Shown piece after piece: positions 24,708-32,419 of a stretch of DNA of 32,419 bases. The notes beneath the pieces were generated by a model. That model made no database searches and was not told the origin of the DNA. It was given only the letters and a program-made list of their open reading frames with translations. Source of the DNA: Minisyncoccota bacterium (GTDB lineage: Bacteria > Patescibacteriota > Minisyncoccia > Minisyncoccales > Minisyncoccaceae); assembly GCA_028716905.1 (NCBI GenBank), contig JAQUOX010000005.1, forward strand, positions 1 through 32,419, in the 5' to 3' direction. How positions within the stretch are numbered: the first letter of the stretch is position 1; each line of letters starts with the position of its first letter. The translations under genes and the position numbers were made by a program.

Positions 24708-25864
24708 AAAACTTCGAGCCCGGGCAGAGTTTCCCCGGCGATAAAATCAAGCATGGCTCCGCCCCCGGAAGACACGTGGTCAAACTTTTCTTCCATCCCC
24801 TCTTTTATTATTATCTCCGTCGTTTCTCCTCCGCCCACCACGGTAAAAGCTTCCAGGGAAGCGACGGTTCTCATTATCTCCAAGGTTCCTTCTTTAAAAT
24901 ATTCCTTTTCAAAATATCCCAAAGGTCCGTTCCAAATAACGGTCTTGGCCCCGGAAATTATCAACTTAAATTCTTCTATTGTTTCCGGACCAATGTCAAA
25001 AATATCCTCTTCTTTTCTTAAGGTGCCCACGGCGCCGATTCTTAAATAATTCTCTTCAAGGTTGGACAAAGAAATCACTCCGTCAACGGGCAAATACAGT
25101 TTGGAGCTGGAAATGTCCAGGCTTTTAATGCCTTCTTTCAACTTTAATTCCTCCTCTGTCCAGTGGTCCCTGATGCAGACCCCTTTGACGGTTAAGATTG
25201 AATTGGCGATTTTTCCCCCGACCAGCACATAGTCGGATTCTTTGAGCAATTTCTCTATCAATTTGGTTTTGTCGTAAATCTTCACACCGCCCACGATTGA
25301 AACCAGCGGCCTTTCCGGGCTTTTCATGACCCAGGATAAAACGCTTATCTCTTTTTCCAGCAAAAAACCCGGGAAGCTGTGGAGGAACCTGGGAATGCCC
25401 ACGACCGAAGCATGCTTCCGATGGCAGACCCCGAAGCCCTCTTGGACAAAAATGTCTCCCAGTCGGGACAGTTTTTGAGCAAAATCCAAATCATTCGCCT
25501 CCTCTTCCTTAAAAAACCTCAAGTTTTCCAAAAGAAGGATTTCCCCGTCTTTCAATTTATTGGTCTGCGCCTCCACGTCTCTCCCGATTGTTTCATTCAT
25601 GAACTTTACTCCCCCGACCAGTTGCCACAACGCGTCGGCTACGGGCTTTAGACTATACCTTAAATCTCTTTTGCCGTCCGGACGGCCCAAATGACTGATT
25701 AAAATGATTTTCGCTCCTTTGTCCCTCAGATGTTCAAGCAAAGGTACGGTCTGGGCAATCCTAAAATCCTGGGAAACTTTTCCCTCCTCGCTTAAAGGAA
25801 CATTAAAATCGCACCTTACCAAGACCCTCTTGCCTTTAACGTTAACGTCTCTGAGATTATTCAT
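24704..25864 (-). CDS. pgk: Phosphoglycerate kinase
   Basis: 386 aa; VLVRCDFNVPLSE, LISHLGRPDGKRD, LLLENLRFFKEEEANDLDFAQKL, VIWNGPLGYFEKEYF, VVGGGETTEII, HVSSGGGAMLDFIAG. Confidence 0.96.
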   Translation of the reverse strand: MNNLRDVNVKGKRVLVRCDFNVPLSEEGKVSQDFRIAQTVPLLEHLRDKGAKIILISHLGRPDGKRDLRYSLKPVADALWQLVGGVKFMNETIGRDVEAQTNKLKDGEILLLENLRFFKEEEANDLDFAQKLSRLGDIFVQEGFGVCHRKHASVVGIPRFLHSFPGFLLEKEISVLSWVMKSPERPLVSIVGGVKIYDKTKLIEKLLKESDYVLVGGKIANSILTVKGVCIRDHWTEEELKLKEGIKSLDISSSKLYLPVDGVISLSNLEENYLRIGAVGTLRKEEDIFDIGPETIEEFKLIISGAKTVIWNGPLGYFEKEYFKEGTLEIMRTVASLEAFTVVGGGETTEIIIKEGMEEKFDHVSSGGGAMLDFIAGETLPGLEVL

Positions 25865-25872
25865 ATTGTCTA

Positions 25873-25901
25873 ATGATACAGGATTAAAAAGAAAAAGGCA
25901 A
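25873..25901 (-). promoter_or_regulatory. pgk: Sigma70-type promoter for pgk (leaderless layout)
   Basis: Minus strand TTGCCT-17 nt-TATCAT; -10 box ends 8 nt before ATG at 25864. Confidence 0.55.
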
Positions 25902-25915
25902 GAATTTCTTCCCGC
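25885..25915 (-). terminator. Possible intrinsic terminator downstream of the VirD4-like gene
   Basis: Minus strand GGC(GGG)AAG-AAATT-CTTGCC then TTTTTCTTTTT; the stem has a 3-nt bulge. Confidence 0.45.
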
Positions 25916-27592
25916 CTACTCAAACTTTATTTTCTCTCCCGGATTAAGCACTCCCCTCTCCTTCTTTTTTTCACTCTTGGCTTTCTTGATTATTTCTTTT
26001 AACCCCTCGAGGTCTATTTCTTTTTTGGATGATTTGTTGATGTTTCCGATATTTTCGCCCTTGATGACCACTTCTCCTTTCAAACGGCTCCTTTTGGCCA
26101 GCGGAGTAAAATCCCTGGCCGAATCTTTAAGAGAGATTGCGGGCAATGAATTGAAAGTATTCGGCCCTTCTTCCGTTTTCTTCAGGCAGGCCTTGCAATA
26201 GACGGGCCTTTTGCCGTCCGGCTTAAAGGGCGCTTTAAAGCTTTTGCCGCAGCTTTGGCAGACGGCGTCATAAAGCTCCACGTTGTTGGGCCTTTTGAAA
26301 GGGACTATCATATCCGTTCCCGATTCCGCGGCTATCTTTTTCTCAACACCGGCCTTGGGCGTGCCGTAGGTCTTTCTGGAAAATTCGATTATCTCCTTTT
26401 CATAGGACCGCTCCGGCCTTTCCACCGGCGGAAGGGTTTCGGCCGAAAAAGGCCTGGAAGTCAATCCTCTGATCATCAGCTTGACGTAAATGTTCTGTTT
26501 GGGAAGATTAACCATGTCTTCAACGAAAAATTCCGGAGAAAATTCCCTCTCTATGAATTCCGCATCATCGGCTCCCACCCGGAAAACCATCATTGTTCCA
26601 ATGTTGCCGAAAACGGCATCCCTGACCTTTTCTTCCATCTGGGCGATGTACTGATGGGCCAGAACCAGAGACAAACGGTATTTTCTCGCTTCGGACAGAA
26701 TATTGGCGAAGGAATCGGTGGAAAAATTCTGGAATTCGTCGATGTAAAGAACGAAATCCTTTCTTTGCTTTTCCGGGATGTCAACCCTGGACATGGCCGC
26801 CAGCTGAAGCTTGGTAATCAAAAGCGCTCCCAAAAGCCGGGAATTGTCTTCCCCGATTTTCCCTTTGGACAGGTTCATTATCAGAATCTTGCCTTCGTCC
26901 ATTATTTTCCGCATGTCAATGCTTGATTTTTCCTGGCCAATGATGTTTCTGATTAGAGGAGCGGAGATAAACTGGCCGATTTTGTTCTGAATGGCGGCTG
27001 TTGCCTCCACCTCGTATCTCTGGGTGTATCTGGCAAATTCCTTAAGCCAAAACGCTTTGACTATCGGGTCCTTCAGCTGCATCACTATTTCCTCTCTCCA
27101 TTCCGCATCGGATAAAAGGCGGTTGATTCCCAAAAGGGTCGAACCGGGAATCTCCAAAAGGGCCAAAATGGAATTATTGAGAATATATTCCATTCTGGAA
27201 GACCAGACATCGGGCCATATTTTCTTGAAAACTCCCATCATCCCTCCGGCAATCAAATGGCGGTAATCGGCGTCGACGTCTTCCATAATATTGAAGGCAA
27301 TGGGGCTCTCGATGTCGGCCGGATTAAAATAGACAACGTCCTTGATTCTTTCTTCGGGAATAAAGTCGAGGATTTCTTCGGCCGCTTCTCCGTGGGGGTC
27401 GACGAAACCGACGCCGTGGCCGTTGCGGATATCCTGGACCACCATGTTTTTCAAGAGCTCGGTCTTTCCCATGCCGGTTTTACCGATAATGTAAACATGG
27501 CGCCTCTTGTCGTCGTCTTTTATGCCAAACCGCTTTTTCTCTCCCCGAAAAGTGGTCTTGCCAAAAAATGTTATCTCTTCTTTTTCTTTCAT
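25916..27592 (-). CDS. VirD4/HerA-like DNA-translocation-type ATPase with C-terminal zinc ribbon
   Basis: 558 aa; Walker A IIGKTGMGKTELLKNM, GVGFVDPHGEAAEEIL, Walker B-like VLYIDEFQNFSTDSFANILSEARKYRLSLVLAHQYIAQM, C-terminal CQSCGKSFKAPFKPDGKRPVYCKACL. Confidence 0.85.
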   Translation of the reverse strand: MKEKEEITFFGKTTFRGEKKRFGIKDDDKRRHVYIIGKTGMGKTELLKNMVVQDIRNGHGVGFVDPHGEAAEEILDFIPEERIKDVVYFNPADIESPIAFNIMEDVDADYRHLIAGGMMGVFKKIWPDVWSSRMEYILNNSILALLEIPGSTLLGINRLLSDAEWREEIVMQLKDPIVKAFWLKEFARYTQRYEVEATAAIQNKIGQFISAPLIRNIIGQEKSSIDMRKIMDEGKILIMNLSKGKIGEDNSRLLGALLITKLQLAAMSRVDIPEKQRKDFVLYIDEFQNFSTDSFANILSEARKYRLSLVLAHQYIAQMEEKVRDAVFGNIGTMMVFRVGADDAEFIEREFSPEFFVEDMVNLPKQNIYVKLMIRGLTSRPFSAETLPPVERPERSYEKEIIEFSRKTYGTPKAGVEKKIAAESGTDMIVPFKRPNNVELYDAVCQSCGKSFKAPFKPDGKRPVYCKACLKKTEEGPNTFNSLPAISLKDSARDFTPLAKRSRLKGEVVIKGENIGNINKSSKKEIDLEGLKEIIKKAKSEKKKERGVLNPGEKIKFE

Positions 27593-27598
27593 AAATTA

Positions 27599-28933
27599 TT
27601 ATTCAATGGGCAGGGTTGCCGGAGGCGCTCCCCTCTTGGTCTGGATTCTCTTTAAGGCCTGGGTGGGAGCGACTTCAATGCCCGGGAAGTGATAAATGGT
27701 CGCCAGCTCGTCAATGCCCATCAGGAACGTTCCGCCGGGAAAAGGGTCAAAGGCGGGTCTTCGGTTGACATAATTTTCAAACAAGTTCCTTTTTTTAACG
27801 TAAAGCCTTCTTTTGGTAAAAATATCCGGGGCTTGGATTTTGGTAATGGTTTTCCCCCAGGGCTTTACGCCATTCAAATTCTGGGTGGAAAATTGGGTGA
27901 AAAAACTGGGCCCGTAAGCTTTGGCTCCGCCGAAGAAAACGCTCCTTTTGGCCAGATAAATGTATCTTATGAGACAGGTGTAGCAAACCTTTGATATCTT
28001 TCTTTCAATGCCGGCAACAATATCTCTTTCCCCGGGGCTCAAACGCATTTCCCAAGGAAATTCTTCTTCGCCCTTTGAGTCCTTTTCCTTAAACGGCTCG
28101 CCGAAAACCAAAATGCGCAGGGCCTCCAAAAACATGGGATAGGGCTCATAATTCGCTTTGTCTTTGATTCTTTTCAAAAGCTTGTCAATAATGTCTTTCC
28201 CCCTTTTGACATAATTGTCTTCGACGACGCTGACGGGCGAGGCCACTATTTGAATCCAAATTTGCTCCCCTTTTTTCATGGTGGAGATTGTTTCCAGAAG
28301 AGAAGACAAAGGGTCTATTCTTTTTTCCTCTTTTGCTTCGGGGTTTTCTTCAAAAAACTCGGGATAGGTCTTTAAAGGATAGACATCCGCTTTGATGGGC
28401 ATAAAATCGCAGCCCCACATCTCCCATTCCTTGTTGGGCAGACCCTGGGAGATGCTTCTGGCATAATCGGGCACTTCGAAAATTTCTATTTCCGGGTATT
28501 GGGAGTAAAGGGCCGATTCAATCATTTTTCTGGCTGTCTCCGGAATTCTGATAAAAAAATGCGGCTCGCCGTCGATTCCCACGATTTCAAAAGAAGCAGC
28601 CAGCATGGTTTTCCCTTCAAAAAAAGTGGTTCGCCAATCCTTGGGAGGGTCATAGAGGGGCCAGATGGCGGAAAAGAAATTTTCCATGGCCTTAAGGGGC
28701 TTGACTATGTGCTGGGGAACCTTGACCTCCAAAACAATTCTTTTAATGGTTTTGTTCCACCAGGTTTCCATGTAAAGAACGAAAACGAAACGGAAATACT
28801 TGTAAAGCAAAAAAGGCAGGGGAACCCACCAGAACTGAATAACTACATTTTTGAGGAACAAAATATAAGGAAGAACAATCCCCGAGACATTATTTATGAT
28901 TTTAAATGTTTGGATGACGATTTCCTCAGACAT
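27599..28933 (-). CDS. Membrane-anchored protein paired with the VirD4-like ATPase, unknown function
   Basis: 444 aa; N-terminal hydrophobic segments (VSGIVLPYILFLKNVVIQFWWVPLPFLLYKYFRFVFVLY) then a large soluble domain; 6 nt upstream of the ATPase gene. Confidence 0.7.
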   Translation of the reverse strand: MSEEIVIQTFKIINNVSGIVLPYILFLKNVVIQFWWVPLPFLLYKYFRFVFVLYMETWWNKTIKRIVLEVKVPQHIVKPLKAMENFFSAIWPLYDPPKDWRTTFFEGKTMLAASFEIVGIDGEPHFFIRIPETARKMIESALYSQYPEIEIFEVPDYARSISQGLPNKEWEMWGCDFMPIKADVYPLKTYPEFFEENPEAKEEKRIDPLSSLLETISTMKKGEQIWIQIVASPVSVVEDNYVKRGKDIIDKLLKRIKDKANYEPYPMFLEALRILVFGEPFKEKDSKGEEEFPWEMRLSPGERDIVAGIERKISKVCYTCLIRYIYLAKRSVFFGGAKAYGPSFFTQFSTQNLNGVKPWGKTITKIQAPDIFTKRRLYVKKRNLFENYVNRRPAFDPFPGGTFLMGIDELATIYHFPGIEVAPTQALKRIQTKRGAPPATLPIE

Positions 28934-28942
28934 TAATTTTTT

Positions 28943-30004
28943 TTAAGCTTCCCGTACTTTATACTTCCCTTCTTCGTTTTTTTCAAAAAGATTCTTGTCT
29001 TGGAGCCCCAAAAAAACCGTTGACTCCTTAACCATTCTTTGCTTTAAAACTTCATTGATTATCTCCTCTTTGGCCAGGGGCTGAACCGAAGCCCTTAAAA
29101 CATCGGTAATCACGTCTTTAACCCTGCCCGGATTGTACCCCCAATCCTTCAGGGCATAAAGCCCTCTTCCCACCAGAATAAAATCATCGCTCCTTATCAG
29201 TTCGTTATGCACGGTCTGGGGATGAAGGCTCAAAGAACGGCTGTCCCTTTTTTCAATATCCTTATTCAAAGAGAATATCAGATCCGTTATTTCCCTGAAA
29301 TGCAGGGGCTGTTTCTTTTCATTTAAAATCAGGGCTATCTTGTCTTTTACGGTTTTGGGATTAATGTCGGAGAAAGACATCAGGCCGACTTTCCGGCCGT
29401 CAATTGACCTGAAAATCTGCTTGGATATCTCTAGACAGGAAACAAAAGATTCTTTAGTCGGTTTTTCTTTTTTGAAGCTGTTTTTAAACTCTTCGAAGAC
29501 CGCGTCCAAAGATTCCGCTTTTTTCTCGCGCTTGAATTTTTCCACGAAATCGGAAGCAACCTTCTTGGCCAAAGCGGCCTGTTTCGGGTCGCTGTACCAA
29601 AAAGCGTAAAAATAATTGTCTCCCTTGTCTCTTTTAAAATTATCAACGAAATTCAAAAGAAAAAGAATTTGGTTTTCGGACTGGGAAGAGCCGAAGGATA
29701 AAATCAGCTCCTCTTCTTTCTTGATTCCTCCAAACTGCTTCAGTTTCTTTTCAAACAGGGCTTCGATTCTTTCAAAGTCCTTTTTAAACTCGGGAGATTC
29801 CGCTATTTTTTTTATCCTCTTGAACCCGTCCCTTTCCACCTGCCTTATTCTTTCCCTGGTGACGTTATAGCTTCTGCCGATGGCCTCAAGGGTTTCCCTT
29901 TTGCCCTTTTTATCCAAGCCAAACCGGCGGACCATTATTTTCCTTGTTCTTTCCGGCATCTGCTTCAAAACTTTTTGAACGAATTCTTTGCAATTTATAT
30001 CCAT
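28943..30004 (-). CDS. Sigma-70 region 4-like domain fused to HARE-HTH-like domain
   Basis: 353 aa; N-terminal MPERTRKIMVRRFGLDKKGKRETLEAIGRSYNVTRERIRQVERDGFKRIKKIAE (region 4), C-terminal PLHFREITDLIF...HPQTVHNELIRSDDFILVGRGLYALKDWGY (HARE-HTH); no region 2. Confidence 0.82.
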   Translation of the reverse strand: MDINCKEFVQKVLKQMPERTRKIMVRRFGLDKKGKRETLEAIGRSYNVTRERIRQVERDGFKRIKKIAESPEFKKDFERIEALFEKKLKQFGGIKKEEELILSFGSSQSENQILFLLNFVDNFKRDKGDNYFYAFWYSDPKQAALAKKVASDFVEKFKREKKAESLDAVFEEFKNSFKKEKPTKESFVSCLEISKQIFRSIDGRKVGLMSFSDINPKTVKDKIALILNEKKQPLHFREITDLIFSLNKDIEKRDSRSLSLHPQTVHNELIRSDDFILVGRGLYALKDWGYNPGRVKDVITDVLRASVQPLAKEEIINEVLKQRMVKESTVFLGLQDKNLFEKNEEGKYKVREA

Positions 30005-30013
30005 ATTGAAATA

Positions 30014-30042
30014 GTTATAACACCTCTAAAGGTTTTTGTCAA
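30014..30042 (-). promoter_or_regulatory. Sigma70-type promoter for the sigma4-HARE operon (leaderless layout)
   Basis: Minus strand TTGACA-17 nt-TATAAC; -10 box ends 9 nt before ATG at 30004; overlaps inverted repeat AAAGGTTT-TTGTC-AAACCTTT (30028-30048). Confidence 0.7.
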
Positions 30043-30962
30043 ACCTTTTTCTTCTTAAATTTGAGCCAATAGACCAACAAGGGGCTGGCCAAAAACACCG
30101 AAGAGAAAATGCCGACGAAAACGCCGATGCCGGCCGTCAGGGTAAAGTATTTCAAGCCCTCTTCGCTGCCGAAGAAATAATAAAGGGCACCCAGGGCGAA
30201 AAGCACGGTCAGGGACGTATTAACGCAGCGGGCGAAAGTTTCATTCAGGCTCTTATTGACGATTTCCTCGTAGCTCATTCCCCTGTTCTTCAAAAGGTTC
30301 TCCCTGATTCGGTCGAAAACGACCACGTTGTTATTTATGCAATAGCCGACGATGGTCAAAAGGGCGGTTACCACCGGAATGGTCAGCTGGGCCCCGTAAA
30401 AATGTCCCAGAATCGCCAGAGCGCCCAAGGGAATGACAATGTCGTGGAAAAGCATCAGGGTTGAAGAAAAACCGTACTGGAAAGAAGTAATAGGCCGGGA
30501 AACATTCCTGAAAGCAAGGGCGATATAGGCAAGCATGGCCAGAAGAGAAACGACAACCACCACGATTGTTTTTTGCTTGAGCTCTTTCCCGATCAAGGGG
30601 CTGATTGTTTCAATACCCGCCGAGGACTCCTCAATGTCTCCCGTTTTTTTCAGCTCCGAGATTATGCTCTCATAGGTTTCGCTGGAAATATCCTTTTTGT
30701 TGATTTTAACGATAACGCCGCTCTGGCCGACCGGTTGGACCTCGACGCCCTGCAGGTCCTTGACTTGGGTCAAAGCCTCCTTGATTTCGGCAACATCAGG
30801 TCTTTCTGTCTTGTATTCAATGCTCAAAGAACTACCGCCCTCAAAATCAATACCCAAATTCAAGCCGAAGTAAAACAAGGAAAACAAGCTTCCCAAAATC
30901 AGGATAACGGCGATGGTGAAATATATTTTTGAATATTTTAAGAAATCCATATTTATGACCAA
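30039..30962 (-). CDS. secF: Protein translocase subunit SecF
   Basis: 307 aa; GLNLGIDFEGGSSLSIEY, TVVVVVSLLAMLAYIALAF, YCINNNVVVFDRIRENL, NTSLTVLFALGALYYFFG. Confidence 0.95.
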   Translation of the reverse strand: MVINMDFLKYSKIYFTIAVILILGSLFSLFYFGLNLGIDFEGGSSLSIEYKTERPDVAEIKEALTQVKDLQGVEVQPVGQSGVIVKINKKDISSETYESIISELKKTGDIEESSAGIETISPLIGKELKQKTIVVVVVSLLAMLAYIALAFRNVSRPITSFQYGFSSTLMLFHDIVIPLGALAILGHFYGAQLTIPVVTALLTIVGYCINNNVVVFDRIRENLLKNRGMSYEEIVNKSLNETFARCVNTSLTVLFALGALYYFFGSEEGLKYFTLTAGIGVFVGIFSSVFLASPLLVYWLKFKKKKV

Positions 30963-32380
30963 ATGAATTTTATCTTTCCCAACCTTCCTTTGGCAAAAAG
31001 CTGAAGGAGGACGTTAGTAACCACAACCGCAGAAAATAAACTGACAAAAATACCTAAAATCAGGGCAAAAGCAAAAGCCCGGATAAAGCTGGTTCCCAAA
31101 AAGTAAAGAATGAAAGCAACGATTAAGGTGGTGAAGTTTCCGTCCCTGATTGAAGGCCAGGCTCTTCTCAGTCCCTCTTCAATGCTCATTGAAAGTTCTT
31201 TCCCTTGCTTTAATTCCTCCCTCATTCTGGAAAAGATTAAAATGTTGGCGTCAACCGCCATGCCGATGGACAAAATGAAACCGCCGATACCGGCCAAGGT
31301 CAAGGTAACCGGAACAAGCTTGATTAAGGCCAGCAAGATGACGATGTACAGAACAAGAGCGAATGAGGCCAAAAGTCCGGGCAGACGGTAGACCAAAATA
31401 AGGAAAATAATAATCATCAGAACTCCGGCTATTCCCGCTTTAACGGTATTTTCCAAAGAAACCGCGCCCAAGGTAGGCCCTATCTTCTTTTGAACAATGG
31501 GGTCGCCCAATGGAACGGGCAACGCTCCCTGGTTTAATCTTTGAACCAGGATTTTTGCCTCGTTAACGTCCATGTTTCCGGTAATCATTGCTTTGCCGCC
31601 GGAAATCTTTTCGTTGACTCTGGGAGCGTAAAGGTCGTTAATGTCAATCTTGCCGTCCCCGGTGGTATCGATTATTGATTCTCCGTCCAAAAAGATGGCC
31701 AGGGTTTTTCCCACGTTTTTCTCGGTAATCTCTTCGAATATCTTCGCCCCTTCTTCATCGAATTGAAGCTCGACAATCGGAGCATAAGTTGTCTGGTCAA
31801 AAGAAAGAGTGGCTTTCTTCAGATACCTGCCCGAAAGGTTCGTATTGTTATAGGGCAATTCAAAAGCCAGCATCCAATTGTCCGCTTGCTGTATTTCTTC
31901 AGCCGTTTTCCCGACAAGCTCCTGCCTCTTGTCCATTATGGCCTGGATTTCTTCTGCCGGCTTTTCTTCCAAAAATTCCAATAAAGGGGTTTGGCCTATC
32001 CAGCTGATGGCCGACTCGATGCTCTCCACGCCCGGCAGTTCAACCGCTATCCTGTCTTCCCCGTAAATTTGGACTATGGATTCCGTGACCCCGAAAATGT
32101 TAACCCTTCTTTCAATAATGTCCCTCAGTCCCTGCATTACCGTCCCTCTCTCCCCTTCCGGAATCTGGCTCAAGTCGGCACGGTATTCCAAATGGACTCC
32201 GCCCCTCAGGTCCAGACCCAGCTTGAACTCTTTCTCGGGCAGCAAAGGTAAAGACCAATGATATTTGCTGTTCGCGTCCTTGATGACGGCGTTGGGGTAT
32301 TGAGGGAAACAAAAAAAAGCCGAAAAGAGGCCCAAAAGCAATATTAACAAAAAAGATATCGTTAGCTGCTTATTGGTCAT
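30953..32380 (-). CDS. secD: Protein translocase subunit SecD
   Basis: 475 aa; FKLGLDLRGGVHLEYRADL, RRVNIFGVTESIVQIYGEDRIAVELPGV, GGFILSIGMAVDANILIFSRMREEL, DGNFTTLIVAFILYFLGTSFIRAFAFALILGI. Confidence 0.96.
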   Translation of the reverse strand: MTNKQLTISFLLILLLGLFSAFFCFPQYPNAVIKDANSKYHWSLPLLPEKEFKLGLDLRGGVHLEYRADLSQIPEGERGTVMQGLRDIIERRVNIFGVTESIVQIYGEDRIAVELPGVESIESAISWIGQTPLLEFLEEKPAEEIQAIMDKRQELVGKTAEEIQQADNWMLAFELPYNNTNLSGRYLKKATLSFDQTTYAPIVELQFDEEGAKIFEEITEKNVGKTLAIFLDGESIIDTTGDGKIDINDLYAPRVNEKISGGKAMITGNMDVNEAKILVQRLNQGALPVPLGDPIVQKKIGPTLGAVSLENTVKAGIAGVLMIIIFLILVYRLPGLLASFALVLYIVILLALIKLVPVTLTLAGIGGFILSIGMAVDANILIFSRMREELKQGKELSMSIEEGLRRAWPSIRDGNFTTLIVAFILYFLGTSFIRAFAFALILGIFVSLFSAVVVTNVLLQLFAKGRLGKIKFIWS

Positions 32381-32388
32381 ATTGTTGA

Positions 32389-32417
32389 AATATAAACCAA
32401 AAACAGATTTTAGTCAA
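32389..32417 (-). promoter_or_regulatory. secD: Sigma70-type promoter for secDF (leaderless layout)
   Basis: Minus strand TTGACT-17 nt-TATATT; -10 box ends 8 nt before ATG at 32380. Confidence 0.65.
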
Positions 32418-32419
32418 AT

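Noticed and set aside
23998-24744. 248-aa plus-strand ORF
   Set aside because: Antisense to the DHH/DHHA1 gene and pgk end; shadow ORF.
26255-26926. 223-aa plus-strand ORF
   Set aside because: Antisense to the VirD4-like ATPase; no supporting signals.
1-32419. CRISPR arrays, transposases or insertion sequences
   Set aside because: No regularly spaced direct repeats, transposase motifs or terminal inverted repeats seen; repeated pilin N-termini are protein-coding paralogy, not IS elements.

Overview
This 32.4-kb window looks like a chromosomal segment of a Candidate Phyla Radiation/Patescibacteria-type genome. The assignment is inferred from gene content and protein character, not from a database search. 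Nearly all genes are on the minus strand in tightly packed, often 4-nt-overlapping runs. Recognisable genes include secDF, pgk, a compact DHH/DHHA1 (RecJ-like) protein, RNase HI, murJ, lepA, an ftsB-like gene, prfB with a programmed frameshift, ftsEX, ftsZ, galU, trxB, eno, a glutaredoxin, gap, an ADP-forming acyl-CoA synthetase (beta then alpha) and ppsA. RNA genes are tRNA-Gln(CTG), tRNA-Thr(CGT) and a plus-strand RNase P RNA. The most notable signals are: (1) five dispersed genes (one truncated at the window edge) that fuse a type IV prepilin N-terminus to a LamG-like domain; they sit inside housekeeping operons and show mosaic sequence relationships. (2) A candidate operon of a sigma-region-4/HARE-HTH protein, a membrane protein and a VirD4/HerA-like ATPase with a zinc ribbon. 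(3) A repeated promoter layout that places the start codon 6-9 nt after the -10 box, implying leaderless mRNAs. (4) A prfB +1 frameshift site directly abutted by a stable upstream hairpin. (5) tRNA/protein gene overlaps and adjacencies. (6) Un-annotated small ORFs and an orphan promoter-hairpin-terminator unit. All calls are from reading the sequence; no searches or folding programs were run.
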